In this document: positions 1 to 5,686 of the stretch, in pieces | How positions within the stretch are numbered: position 1 is the first letter of the stretch | How the letters are laid out: each line of letters opens with the position of its first letter | NCBI GenBank assembly: GCA_947097535.1 | Contig: CAMURM010000072.1 | Location: 1-7,164, forward strand | Source of the DNA: an uncultured Selenomonas sp. | GTDB taxonomy: Bacteria > Bacillota > Negativicutes > Selenomonadales > Selenomonadaceae | Length of the DNA: 7,164 bases | Reading direction: 5' to 3' | The notes under the pieces: generated by a model | The model's input: the letters and a program-made list of their open reading frames with translations, nothing else | Told to the model about the DNA's origin: nothing | The model's database searches: none | Translations under genes and position numbers: made by a program

Positions 1-139
1 AAACGAACGTGAAGTCTGCCGGATAGAAGAAGAAGACGCTCCACTTGCCGAGCACGTCCGCCTTCGTCACCGTGCGGAACGCCTCGTTCTGATAAGCCTG
101 TACGGCAAAATCTCCGATTTCCTTGTTGATTAACGACAT
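1..139 (-). CDS. ahpC: Peroxiredoxin (alkyl hydroperoxide reductase subunit C), 5' fragment
   Basis: The first 46 codons of a gene that leaves the window at its left edge. The translation begins MSLINKEIGDFAVQAYQNE and reaches KWSVFFFYPADFTFV, the strand and loop of the thioredoxin fold just before the peroxidatic cysteine of typical 2-Cys peroxiredoxins (the family continues CPTEL, which lies off the window). AhpC reduces hydrogen peroxide and organic hydroperoxides in the cytoplasm and is usually recycled by AhpF or a thioredoxin-like partner. The ATG at 137-139 is well supported, because an AGGAGT ribosome binding site (148-153) lies 8 nt upstream. The gene has its own promoter and a PerR-like palindrome in the leader, so it is probably not simply the last gene of the upstream operon. 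The identification rests on the N-terminus only; the catalytic cysteines cannot be checked here. Confidence 0.92.
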   Translation of the reverse strand, partial: MSLINKEIGDFAVQAYQNEAFRTVTKADVLGKWSVFFFYPADFTFV

Positions 140-157
140 AATCAATCACTCCTATCG

Positions 158-170
158 AATAATTATTATT
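158..170 (-). promoter_or_regulatory. PerR-box-like palindrome in the ahpC leader
   Basis: A perfect 6-1-6 inverted repeat, AATAAT-T-ATTATT, lies between the predicted transcription start (about 181) and the ahpC ribosome binding site. Its 11-bp core ATAATTATTAT matches the core of the Bacillus PerR box TTATAATnATTATAA; the two outer bases on each side do not match. The position just downstream of the start would suit a roadblock repressor. PerR control of ahpC is established in Firmicutes; that this site is a PerR operator is inference. Confidence 0.5.
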
Positions 171-187
171 GGTTAGCTGATGAATAA

Positions 188-216
188 AGAATACCACAGC
201 AAAAGCCCGTTGTCAA
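188..216 (-). promoter_or_regulatory. sigma-70-type promoter of ahpC
   Basis: Read on the minus strand, a perfect -35 hexamer TTGACA (211-216) is followed by a 17-nt spacer and a -10 hexamer TATTCT (188-193, four of six matches to TATAAT). Transcription would start near 181, giving a leader of about 40 nt before the ATG at 139. The surrounding bases are AT-rich, unlike the neighbouring coding DNA, as expected for a promoter. Confidence 0.8.
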
Positions 217-316
217 GCATTTTCTGAAACAAATTTTCATTCACGCTTCCTCCACCTTTTTGCCCAGAAGTTCTGCTTCATCCGCCACATGCGTCGTTTG
301 TAATCTTCGCCTTACC

Positions 317-1087
317 TCAGCAATATTCCTTCTTCCGCTCGAAAAAAGTCACGACGGAAAGATCGAGGCTCGCCGCCATCTCGCGCGCTTCGCGGAAGGC
401 GAAGCCGATGGCAGCCGTGTTGTGTGCGTCGGAGCCGAGCGTGACGCAGCGACCGCCGAGCTCGCGGTAGCGCCGGAAGATCGGCACGAGCGACGCCTTG
501 CCCTGCGGCGCGTCGAAGCGGCGCGTGTTGAGCTCAAGCACGGTGTCGGTTTCGACGAGCGCCGCGAGCACTTCGTCGATGTAATCGCCGTAGGCGGTGC
601 AGGTGAGCTCCGCGTCGCTGTAGGCGGCGTAGCGCGCGATGTAGTCGATGTGCGCGAGGATGTCGATGATATCGCCGTGCGAGCGCACGCAGCGCGCCAT
701 CGTTTCGAGGTAGAGGCGGTAGACTTCGTCCTTTTCGCGCCCCCTGTAGACGTCGGCATAGTAGAGGTCGTGCCCGAGAAGCGTGTGAATGGAGCCGATG
801 ACCTGGTCGAAGGGGACTTCCTCGACGAAGGCACGGTTTTTCTCGGCGAGACCTTCCTGCATGCCGAGCTCGACGCCGAGGCGCAGGCTTTCGCCGCGCA
901 GGGCTTCGTATTTCTTCCAATAAGCCTTTGGTGAAAAGGTGAAGTCCTTCTCGCCCGGAAAGTCCATGTCCTCGTGCTCGGTGAAGACGGCGCCAATGCC
1001 GAGCTTCGCGACTCTTTCGAGCGCCGCCGCCGCCTTCATTTCGGAGTCGGCGGAGACTTCCGTGTGCATGTGGCTGTCGTAGATCAT
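317..1087 (-). CDS. PHP-domain phosphoesterase, histidinol-phosphatase (HisK/HisJ) type
   Basis: A 256-residue protein of the polymerase and histidinol phosphatase (PHP) superfamily, close in length to known PHP-type histidinol phosphatases. The metal-binding motifs are all present in order: DSHMHTE (His6, His8), FTEHED (Glu37-His38), GVELG (Glu73), GSIH (His101), LAHIDY (His146) and GSDAH (Asp220, His222). The C-terminus VTFFERKKEYC resembles the usual FxxRK ending of the family. Such enzymes use a trinuclear metal centre to cleave phosphate monoesters; histidinol phosphate, the penultimate histidine intermediate, is the best-known substrate. No other his gene is in view, so the substrate here is inferred and other phosphomonoesters are possible. 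The ATG at 1085-1087 overlaps the rsmA stop as ATGA and follows an AGGAGG site by 7 nt, so translation is probably coupled to rsmA. Confidence 0.88.
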   Translation of the reverse strand: MIYDSHMHTEVSADSEMKAAAALERVAKLGIGAVFTEHEDMDFPGEKDFTFSPKAYWKKYEALRGESLRLGVELGMQEGLAEKNRAFVEEVPFDQVIGSIHTLLGHDLYYADVYRGREKDEVYRLYLETMARCVRSHGDIIDILAHIDYIARYAAYSDAELTCTAYGDYIDEVLAALVETDTVLELNTRRFDAPQGKASLVPIFRRYRELGGRCVTLGSDAHNTAAIGFAFREAREMAASLDLSVVTFFERKKEYC

Positions 1088-1962
1088 GCTTGTCCCTCCT
1101 GTGCAGCCGCCCCTTGCATGGCGGAAAAGGCGTTGGCAAGGCGCGCGAACTCGGCGAGGCTCAGCGTCTCGCCGCGCCTCTTCTCGTCGATCGCGGCTTC
1201 TTCGAGCGCGCGGCGCACCGCGTCTTTGGACGCGCCCGTGCCGAGCAGGGCGTTCGCGAGCGTCTTGCGCCGCTGCCCGAAGGAGGCGCGCGCGACGCGG
1301 AAGAACATGCGCTCATCGGTTACCTCTACCGGCGGTTTCCCGCGCTTTTTGCACGCGATGACGGAGGAGGCGACCTCGGGCGCAGGAATGAAGGAGCGCG
1401 GCGCGACCTCGCGCACGATGCGCGGCTCCGTATGGTACTGCACGGCGACGGAGAGAGCGCCGTAGATCTTCGAGCCGGGCGCGGCGATCATGCGCTCGGC
1501 GACTTCCTTCTGCACCATGGTGACGATGTGCGTGATGGGAAGCTGCTGCTCCAGGAGCGCCAGGAGGATCGGCGTCGTGATGTAGTACGGCAGGTTTGCC
1601 ACGACCTTGAAGGGCGCGCCGTTCATGAGGGTGCGGATGTCGGTCTTGAGGATGTCGCCGGGCACGATGCGCACGTTGTCGTAGGGCGCGAGCGTCTCGG
1701 CGAGGACGGCGGGCAGCTTCTTGTCGAGCTCGACGGCGGTGACGCGCGCGCCCGCTTCCGCGAGTCCCTGCGTCAGCGTGCCGATGCCGGGGCCGATCTC
1801 GAGGACGCTGTCGCCCGCCTCGACCTCGGCTGCCGCCACGATGTCGCGGACGACGGCGGCATCGACGAGGAAGTTCTGCCCGAGGCGCTTCGAGGCGCGC
1901 AGGCCGAAGCTCTTGAGGATGTGGCGCGTGACGGCGGGGCTGGCAATCTCGGGGGCGATCAT
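1084..1962 (-). CDS. rsmA: 16S rRNA dimethyladenosine transferase (KsgA)
   Basis: A 292-residue methyltransferase that dimethylates two adjacent adenosines in the 3' terminal helix 45 of 16S rRNA (A1518 and A1519 in E. coli) using S-adenosylmethionine, a late step and checkpoint in 30S assembly. Family motifs are all visible: RLGQNFL (26-32) at the N-terminus, the SAM-binding EIGPGIGTLT (55-64), the acidic VELDKK (77-82), GDIL (102-105), the catalytic NLPYYITTPI (123-132), FIPAPEVASSV (191-201) and FGQRRKTLANAL (228-239). The start ATG overlaps the stop of rnmV as ATGA, with an AGGAGG site 6 nt before it inside the end of the rnmV reading frame. The last dozen residues are alanine- and glutamine-rich and probably disordered. 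Loss of this enzyme gives kasugamycin resistance in other bacteria. Confidence 0.97.
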   Translation of the reverse strand: MIAPEIASPAVTRHILKSFGLRASKRLGQNFLVDAAVVRDIVAAAEVEAGDSVLEIGPGIGTLTQGLAEAGARVTAVELDKKLPAVLAETLAPYDNVRIVPGDILKTDIRTLMNGAPFKVVANLPYYITTPILLALLEQQLPITHIVTMVQKEVAERMIAAPGSKIYGALSVAVQYHTEPRIVREVAPRSFIPAPEVASSVIACKKRGKPPVEVTDERMFFRVARASFGQRRKTLANALLGTGASKDAVRRALEEAAIDEKRRGETLSLAEFARLANAFSAMQGAAAQEGQA

Positions 1963-2585
1963 AGCGCACCTCCTGCCTGCTGCGCGGCAAGGGCGTCCGG
2001 CTCGGAAGCCGCCCCCTGCGCTGCCGTTGCTGCTGCCGCGTCCGTCGGCGCATCATCGAGCGCCGCGAGCGCGGCGTCGAACTCCTCGCGCGTCACGCCG
2101 TAGCTGTTCAGACGCTTGCAGAACGTGCGCGCGTTCGCATAGCCGACGCCGAGCATGGCGCCTACGCGAGCTCGGCGCGCGCTTGCCGCTTCGCCGCCCG
2201 CAAGTCCCGCGAGCAGGAGGTCGCTGCTCGTGAACTCTTCGCGCGGCTCGATCGTACACGTGCGCACCTTGGCGAGGGCGCGGCGGATCGCTTCGGGCGC
2301 TGCCTGCTCGACGCCGATGTCGTCGTTCGCCGTCGCCTCTTCCTTCGGGATGAAGGCGTGCTCCGCCTCGGGGAAGCGCTCGGCGAGGAAGCGGCGAATG
2401 CGCTCGCCCGCCGAGTCGGGATCGGTCAGGATGATGATGCCGCGCTTTTTGTACGCCGCTTCGATATCGGCGAGCGCGCGCTTCCCCAGCGAGAAGCCCC
2501 CCGTCACGATGCAGTCGGCGTCGAGCGCCTTTTTGACGGCGACGACGTCCATCTTTCCTTCCACTACAAGAACTTCTTTGAGCAT
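1959..2585 (-). CDS. rnmV: Ribonuclease M5 (5S rRNA maturation, TOPRIM domain)
   Basis: A 208-residue TOPRIM nuclease that trims both ends of the 5S rRNA precursor, acting with ribosomal protein L18 in Bacillus. The catalytic glutamate lies in EVLVVEGKMD (Glu9) and the metal-binding aspartates in ILTDPDSAGERIR (Asp55, Asp57). IGVEQAAPEAI (90-100) matches the family's conserved IGVEHA-type segment. I prefer the ATG at 2583-2585, which has a GGAAGGGAAAG purine run just upstream and puts VVEGKMD at the expected place; a TTG at 2615 would add 10 residues but lies inside a hairpin. The C-terminus from about residue 176 is a low-complexity Ala/Gln tail that makes it longer than the roughly 186-residue Bacillus protein. 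The neighbour rsmA is a classic rnmV partner. The last codons (CAG GCA GGA GGT GCG) also provide the rsmA ribosome binding site. Confidence 0.93.
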   Translation of the reverse strand: MLKEVLVVEGKMDVVAVKKALDADCIVTGGFSLGKRALADIEAAYKKRGIIILTDPDSAGERIRRFLAERFPEAEHAFIPKEEATANDDIGVEQAAPEAIRRALAKVRTCTIEPREEFTSSDLLLAGLAGGEAASARRARVGAMLGVGYANARTFCKRLNSYGVTREEFDAALAALDDAPTDAAAATAAQGAASEPDALAAQQAGGAL

Positions 2586-2604
2586 ATCTTTCCCTTCCAC
2601 AAAG

Positions 2605-2630
2605 GGGCTGTGCAAAAATATGCACAGCCC
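2605..2630 (-). terminator. Perfect 10-bp hairpin between the tmk-like gene and rnmV
   Basis: GGGCTGTGCA (2605-2614) and TGCACAGCCC (2621-2630) form a perfect 10-bp stem with a 6-nt loop, in the 59-nt gap between two minus-strand genes. Downstream on the minus strand only a short CTTTG follows, so the U-tract is weak. It could be a partial terminator or attenuator, an mRNA processing or stability element, or a structure that controls access to the rnmV start. It is the strongest stem in the housekeeping cluster. Confidence 0.5.
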
Positions 2631-2644
2631 TTAGTTGTTAAACT

Positions 2645-3322
2645 CTATATAATTATTTTCTTCACCGCGTCGAAGACCTGCTCGTGCACCGCCTCGCGTG
2701 CGAGCGGCTCGCCCGCCTCGCTGCAGCGGATACGCTGCCAGCCGCAGCGTGCGGCGAGAGCGCAAGAGGCTTCGTGGCAACGCGCGAGATAGTCCGCGTC
2801 GCGCTCGTGAATGTCCTCCTGCGTGCCTTCTGCCGCCGCGCGCGCGGCGATGAGGCGCCGGCTCACGGCGGGAGCCATGTCGAGGAAGAGGACGAGGTCG
2901 GGGCGCGGCAGGCCGAGCTTCTCGTACTCGAAATCCTCAAGCCACGCGAGAAAAGTCTCGCGCTCGGCATCGTCCTCGATCTTCACCGCCTGATGCACCA
3001 TGTTCGCCGTCGTGTAGCGGTCGGCGAGGATGACGGCGCCCGCCTCGTAGTCGACGCGCCACTTCGTCTGAAACGAGGCGTAGCGGTCGACGGCGAAGAA
3101 GGAGGAGGCGGCGTAGGCATTGACATCGGCTGCATGCGCGCCGAAGTCGCCGCCGAGGTACATGCGCACGAGCGCCGACGACGGCGAGCCGTAGTCGGGG
3201 AACTCGACCTCGCGCACCGTACGGCCTTCAGCGCGCAGGCGCGCGGCGATCAGGCGCGTCTGCGTCGCCTTGCCCGAGCCGTCGCCCGCTTCCAGGATGA
3301 TGAGCTTTCCCTTTTGCTGCAA
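2645..3322 (-). CDS. tmk: Thymidylate-kinase-like nucleoside monophosphate kinase
   Basis: A 225-residue P-loop kinase (from the chosen TTG) of the thymidylate kinase family, which makes dTDP from dTMP and ATP for DNA synthesis. The Walker A loop is GDGSGKAT (13-20). FPDY (41-44), VDRY (78-81) and ADRYTTANMVHQ (100-111) correspond to the substrate-binding and DR(Y/H) segments. LVLFLDMAP (143-151) is the family's D-x-x-P strand, followed by an arginine-rich lid ending EDIHERDADYL (169-179). The variant P-loop and the LVRMYLGGDFG and AVDRYASF segments are those of a diverged Clostridia-type branch, so dTMP specificity is inferred. Start choice: the open frame runs upstream to 3409, but an AGGGAGG site (about 3331-3337) precedes a TTG at 3320-3322 by 8 nt, and residues before it resemble no family member. 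It sits immediately upstream of rnmV, separated by a hairpin. Confidence 0.8.
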   Translation of the reverse strand: MQQKGKLIILEAGDGSGKATQTRLIAARLRAEGRTVREVEFPDYGSPSSALVRMYLGGDFGAHAADVNAYAASSFFAVDRYASFQTKWRVDYEAGAVILADRYTTANMVHQAVKIEDDAERETFLAWLEDFEYEKLGLPRPDLVLFLDMAPAVSRRLIAARAAAEGTQEDIHERDADYLARCHEASCALAARCGWQRIRCSEAGEPLAREAVHEQVFDAVKKIII

Positions 3323-3392
3323 GTTTCCAGCCTCCCTGCACGATTTTGATGAACCTTCAAACCCAAGCGTCCGAATGCGACGAGTGAAGCGA

Positions 3393-3408
3393 TGGCAGCT
3401 TCCTGCCA
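3393..3408 (-). other. Short hairpin just after the sensor kinase gene
   Basis: TGGCAG (3393-3398) and CTGCCA (3403-3408) form a perfect 6-bp stem with a 4-nt loop, 10 nt past the kinase stop codon. No U-tract follows on the minus strand, so it is at best a weak pause or processing site, not a convincing intrinsic terminator. No clear promoter is visible in the rest of the 96-nt gap before the tmk-like gene. Confidence 0.3.
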
Positions 3409-3418
3409 CGGAGGCAGA

Positions 3419-4903
3419 TCACTCCATGCACGGCACATGGAGGATGAACTTCGTGCCCTTGCCGAGGTCGCTGATGAGCTCGATGCCGATACCGTGCTGC
3501 TCGGCGATCCAGCGCGCGATCGACAGCCCGAGCCCCGTGCCGCCGGGCGCGTCCTTGCCGCGCGTGCGCGCCGAATCGATGCGGTAGAAGCGCTCGAAGA
3601 CCTTGTCCTGATGCTCCTTCGCGATGCCGATGCCGTTGTCGGCGAGGCTCAGGAGCATTTCGCCGGCGCCGCGGCGCAGCTCCACCGTGATGCGGCCGCC
3701 CTTGGGCGTGTACTTCATGCTGTTTTCGAGTATTATGCGCATCATGTGCTTCATGAGCACGGGATCGGCGTAGACCGTGCCCGGCTCGTTCGCGAGGAGC
3801 TCGACCTCGTGCTTCGTCGCAATGAGCGCCATCTTCTTTGTGACGTCCTCGACCAGAGGCGCGAGTGCGAGGGGCTCCTTGTGCATGGCGAGGCGCTTCT
3901 GGTCGGCGCGCGCGAGGAAGAGCAGCTTCTCGATGAGCTCCTGCATGTCCTCCGCCTCCGAGCGGATGGCGACGAGCCCCTCCGAGAGTGTCTCGGGATC
4001 GCTCGCGCCCCAGCGTCCCAGCATGTCCGAGTAGCCGCGAATGACCGTCACGGGCGTCCTAAGCTCGTGCGAAGCGTCCGACACGAAGCGCCGCTGCTGC
4101 TCGAAGCCCGCCTGGATGCGGTCGAGCATGTGGTTGAACGTCTCGGCAAGCTCGGCGAGCTCGTCCTTGACGGGCGGCACGGCGATGCGCCGCCCGAGGT
4201 CGGTGACCTCAAGCTCGCGCGCCGCCTGCGTCATCGTGCGTATGGGGCGCAGGATGCGGCAGCTGATGAAGTAGCCGGCGGCGAGCGCGAGGACGATGCC
4301 CGCGAGGTTCGTGACCGTCAGCACCTTCTGCAACGTCGTGAGGAAGTGGCGCTCCGCCGTGATCGTGCGGAAAAAATGCAGCACATAGGTGTGCCCGCTC
4401 TGATTGATGATGATCTTGTGGTAATAGATGTGCGTGTTGCCGATCGTCGAAACGAACATCGCCGCGTTCGCCCAGAGCGGCGGATGCTTGTCGATATGCG
4501 CCTCGACGAGGCTGATCGACGGGTAGTGCGTGTCCGATTCGTAGACGACGGGCCCGTCCTCCCCCTCCGTCACGCGCAGCACGACGCCGGGCATCAGGAG
4601 ATCGTCCTCATAGATGGCGAAGGCGAGAGGATAGCGGCGGCGCATGTCGGGCGCCGCCTCGTTGAACACCTCCGTGCCGTGCTCGATCGATGCCAGGACG
4701 TGCTCCTGCGAGCGGATGAGCTCGATCTCCGCCTGATGATAGAGGGAAAAGTAGATGCCGATCGATGTAACGATGCTCGTGAAGACGAGAACAAAGACGA
4801 GAACCGCCGCGTAGACGAGCGTCAGCCACGTCGATATGTGCATGTGGCGCGAGGCGCGCAGGCGCAAAATGGCACGCCAGAGCCGCCTAGCCCTTGACTG
4901 CAT
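3419..4903 (-). CDS. Two-component sensor histidine kinase with HAMP domain
   Basis: A 494-residue membrane kinase. A basic N-terminus leads into transmembrane helix 1 (about 25-51), an extracytoplasmic sensor region (about 52-190), transmembrane helix 2 (about 193-215) and a HAMP linker (about 216-270). The HisKA domain has the H-box FVSDASHELRTPVTVIRG with phospho-accepting His279. The ATPase domain shows the N box ENSMKYTP (Asn394), G1 DNGIGI (422-427), F box ERFYR (437-441) and G2 GGTGLGL (454-460), so it should be active. The RWGxxDPE stretch after the H-box recalls the ArlS group, but the stimulus is unknown; the sensor part matches no domain I recognise. The ATG at 4901-4903 overlaps the response regulator gene by 17 bp and has no clear ribosome binding site; a start at Met21 (4843) is possible but equally unsupported. 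It almost certainly phosphorylates the adjacent regulator. Confidence 0.93.
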   Translation of the reverse strand: MQSRARRLWRAILRLRASRHMHISTWLTLVYAAVLVFVLVFTSIVTSIGIYFSLYHQAEIELIRSQEHVLASIEHGTEVFNEAAPDMRRRYPLAFAIYEDDLLMPGVVLRVTEGEDGPVVYESDTHYPSISLVEAHIDKHPPLWANAAMFVSTIGNTHIYYHKIIINQSGHTYVLHFFRTITAERHFLTTLQKVLTVTNLAGIVLALAAGYFISCRILRPIRTMTQAARELEVTDLGRRIAVPPVKDELAELAETFNHMLDRIQAGFEQQRRFVSDASHELRTPVTVIRGYSDMLGRWGASDPETLSEGLVAIRSEAEDMQELIEKLLFLARADQKRLAMHKEPLALAPLVEDVTKKMALIATKHEVELLANEPGTVYADPVLMKHMMRIILENSMKYTPKGGRITVELRRGAGEMLLSLADNGIGIAKEHQDKVFERFYRIDSARTRGKDAPGGTGLGLSIARWIAEQHGIGIELISDLGKGTKFILHVPCME

Positions 4904-5627
4904 AGCCGACGCCCCGCACCGTGTAGATGTACTTGTCGTCGAAACGCTCGTCGATCTTCGCGCGCAGGTAGCGGATGTAGACGTCGACCACGTTCGTGTC
5001 GCCTACATAATCGTAGCCCCAGACTTCCTGCAGGATCTGGTCGCGCGTCAGGACATTCGGCTTGTTGCGCAGCATGTATTCGAGGAGCGAATACTCCTTC
5101 TTCGTCAGTTCCACGAGCTCGCCCTTCACGCGCACCTCGTAGCGGCCCGGGTAGAGCACGAGCTCCTTGACCGCAAGCACGCGCTCGTCGCGCCCGCCGT
5201 CCTCGTTCGCCTTGTGGATGCGGATCGCCGCCCGCACGCGCGCGAGAAGCTCCTGGATGGCAAACGGCTTCGTGATGTAGTCATTGGCGCCGATGTCGAG
5301 GCCGCTGACCTTGTCCTCCACATCGTCCTTCGCCGTCAGCATGATGATCGGCACGTCGCTGATCTCGCGCACGCGGCGGCAGACCTCAAGCCCGTCCATA
5401 TCGGGCAGCATGATGTCGAGGAGCACGAGGTCGTACTGCTCCTGCACGATGCGCTCGTAGGCGCGGCGGCCGTTCTCCTCCGACTCCGTCTCGAAGCCCT
5501 CGTGCTCAAGCTCCATCTGCAAAAAGCGCGCGATGCGCCTCTCATCCTCGACGATCATGATCCTCTTCGGCGCCTCCGCCGCGTTTGCCGCGCCCGTTGC
5601 TTCCGTCTTGTTTGCTGCTTTCGTCAT
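4887..5627 (-). CDS. OmpR/PhoB-family response regulator
   Basis: A 246-residue DNA-binding response regulator, partner of the downstream kinase. The receiver domain (about 22-136) has the acidic pocket VEDE (Glu27, Asp28), the phospho-acceptor Asp71 in LLDIMLPDMDG, the switch threonine in MLTAK (Thr98) and Lys120 in TKPF. The C-terminal winged helix (about 148-246) has LTKKEYSLLEYML, DQILQEVWGYDY and the family ending YTVRGVGYAVKG. The ATG at 5625-5627 is chosen for its AGGAGG site (5635-5640) 7 nt upstream; the frame stays open further up, but only inside the LysR gene. The first 21 residues are an Ala/Thr/Lys-rich extension absent from most OmpR-type regulators. Its gene ends 17 bp inside the kinase gene and starts 59 bp after the LysR stop, so cotranscription with either is plausible. 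Confidence 0.95.
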   Translation of the reverse strand: MTKAANKTEATGAANAAEAPKRIMIVEDERRIARFLQMELEHEGFETESEENGRRAYERIVQEQYDLVLLDIMLPDMDGLEVCRRVREISDVPIIMLTAKDDVEDKVSGLDIGANDYITKPFAIQELLARVRAAIRIHKANEDGGRDERVLAVKELVLYPGRYEVRVKGELVELTKKEYSLLEYMLRNKPNVLTRDQILQEVWGYDYVGDTNVVDVYIRYLRAKIDERFDDKYIYTVRGVGYAVKG

Positions 5628-5656
5628 GCTGTGTCCTCCTGTTTCTTCTCCTGTAT

Positions 5657-5675
5657 GCGCCGCCTTTGGCAGCGC
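5657..5675 (-). other. GC-rich hairpin between the LysR and response regulator genes
   Basis: On the minus strand GCGCTGCC pairs with GGCGGCGC (one G-U pair) around an AAA loop, an 8-bp stem. It lies in the 59-nt gap, 11 nt after the LysR stop, and is followed by two purine-rich runs (AGGAG and AGGAGG), the second being the response regulator ribosome binding site. There is no U-tract, so it is not a standard terminator; it may reduce read-through, protect an mRNA end or be a processing site. Confidence 0.4.
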
Positions 5676-5686
5676 GCTCTTTCTTC

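Noticed and set aside
1090..2103. A 337-codon plus-strand open frame opposite rsmA
   Set aside because: Antisense shadow; rsmA on the other strand has every family motif.
3323..3409. Upstream extension of the tmk-like protein to an earlier start at 3409
   Set aside because: The extra 29 residues have no family similarity and the frame crosses the post-kinase hairpin; the TTG at 3322 has a good ribosome binding site.
3392..4897. A 501-codon plus-strand open frame opposite the histidine kinase gene
   Set aside because: It is the antisense shadow of a gene with strong G/C third-position bias; the translation is Arg/Glu/Ala-rich with no family motifs, while the minus strand encodes a complete kinase.
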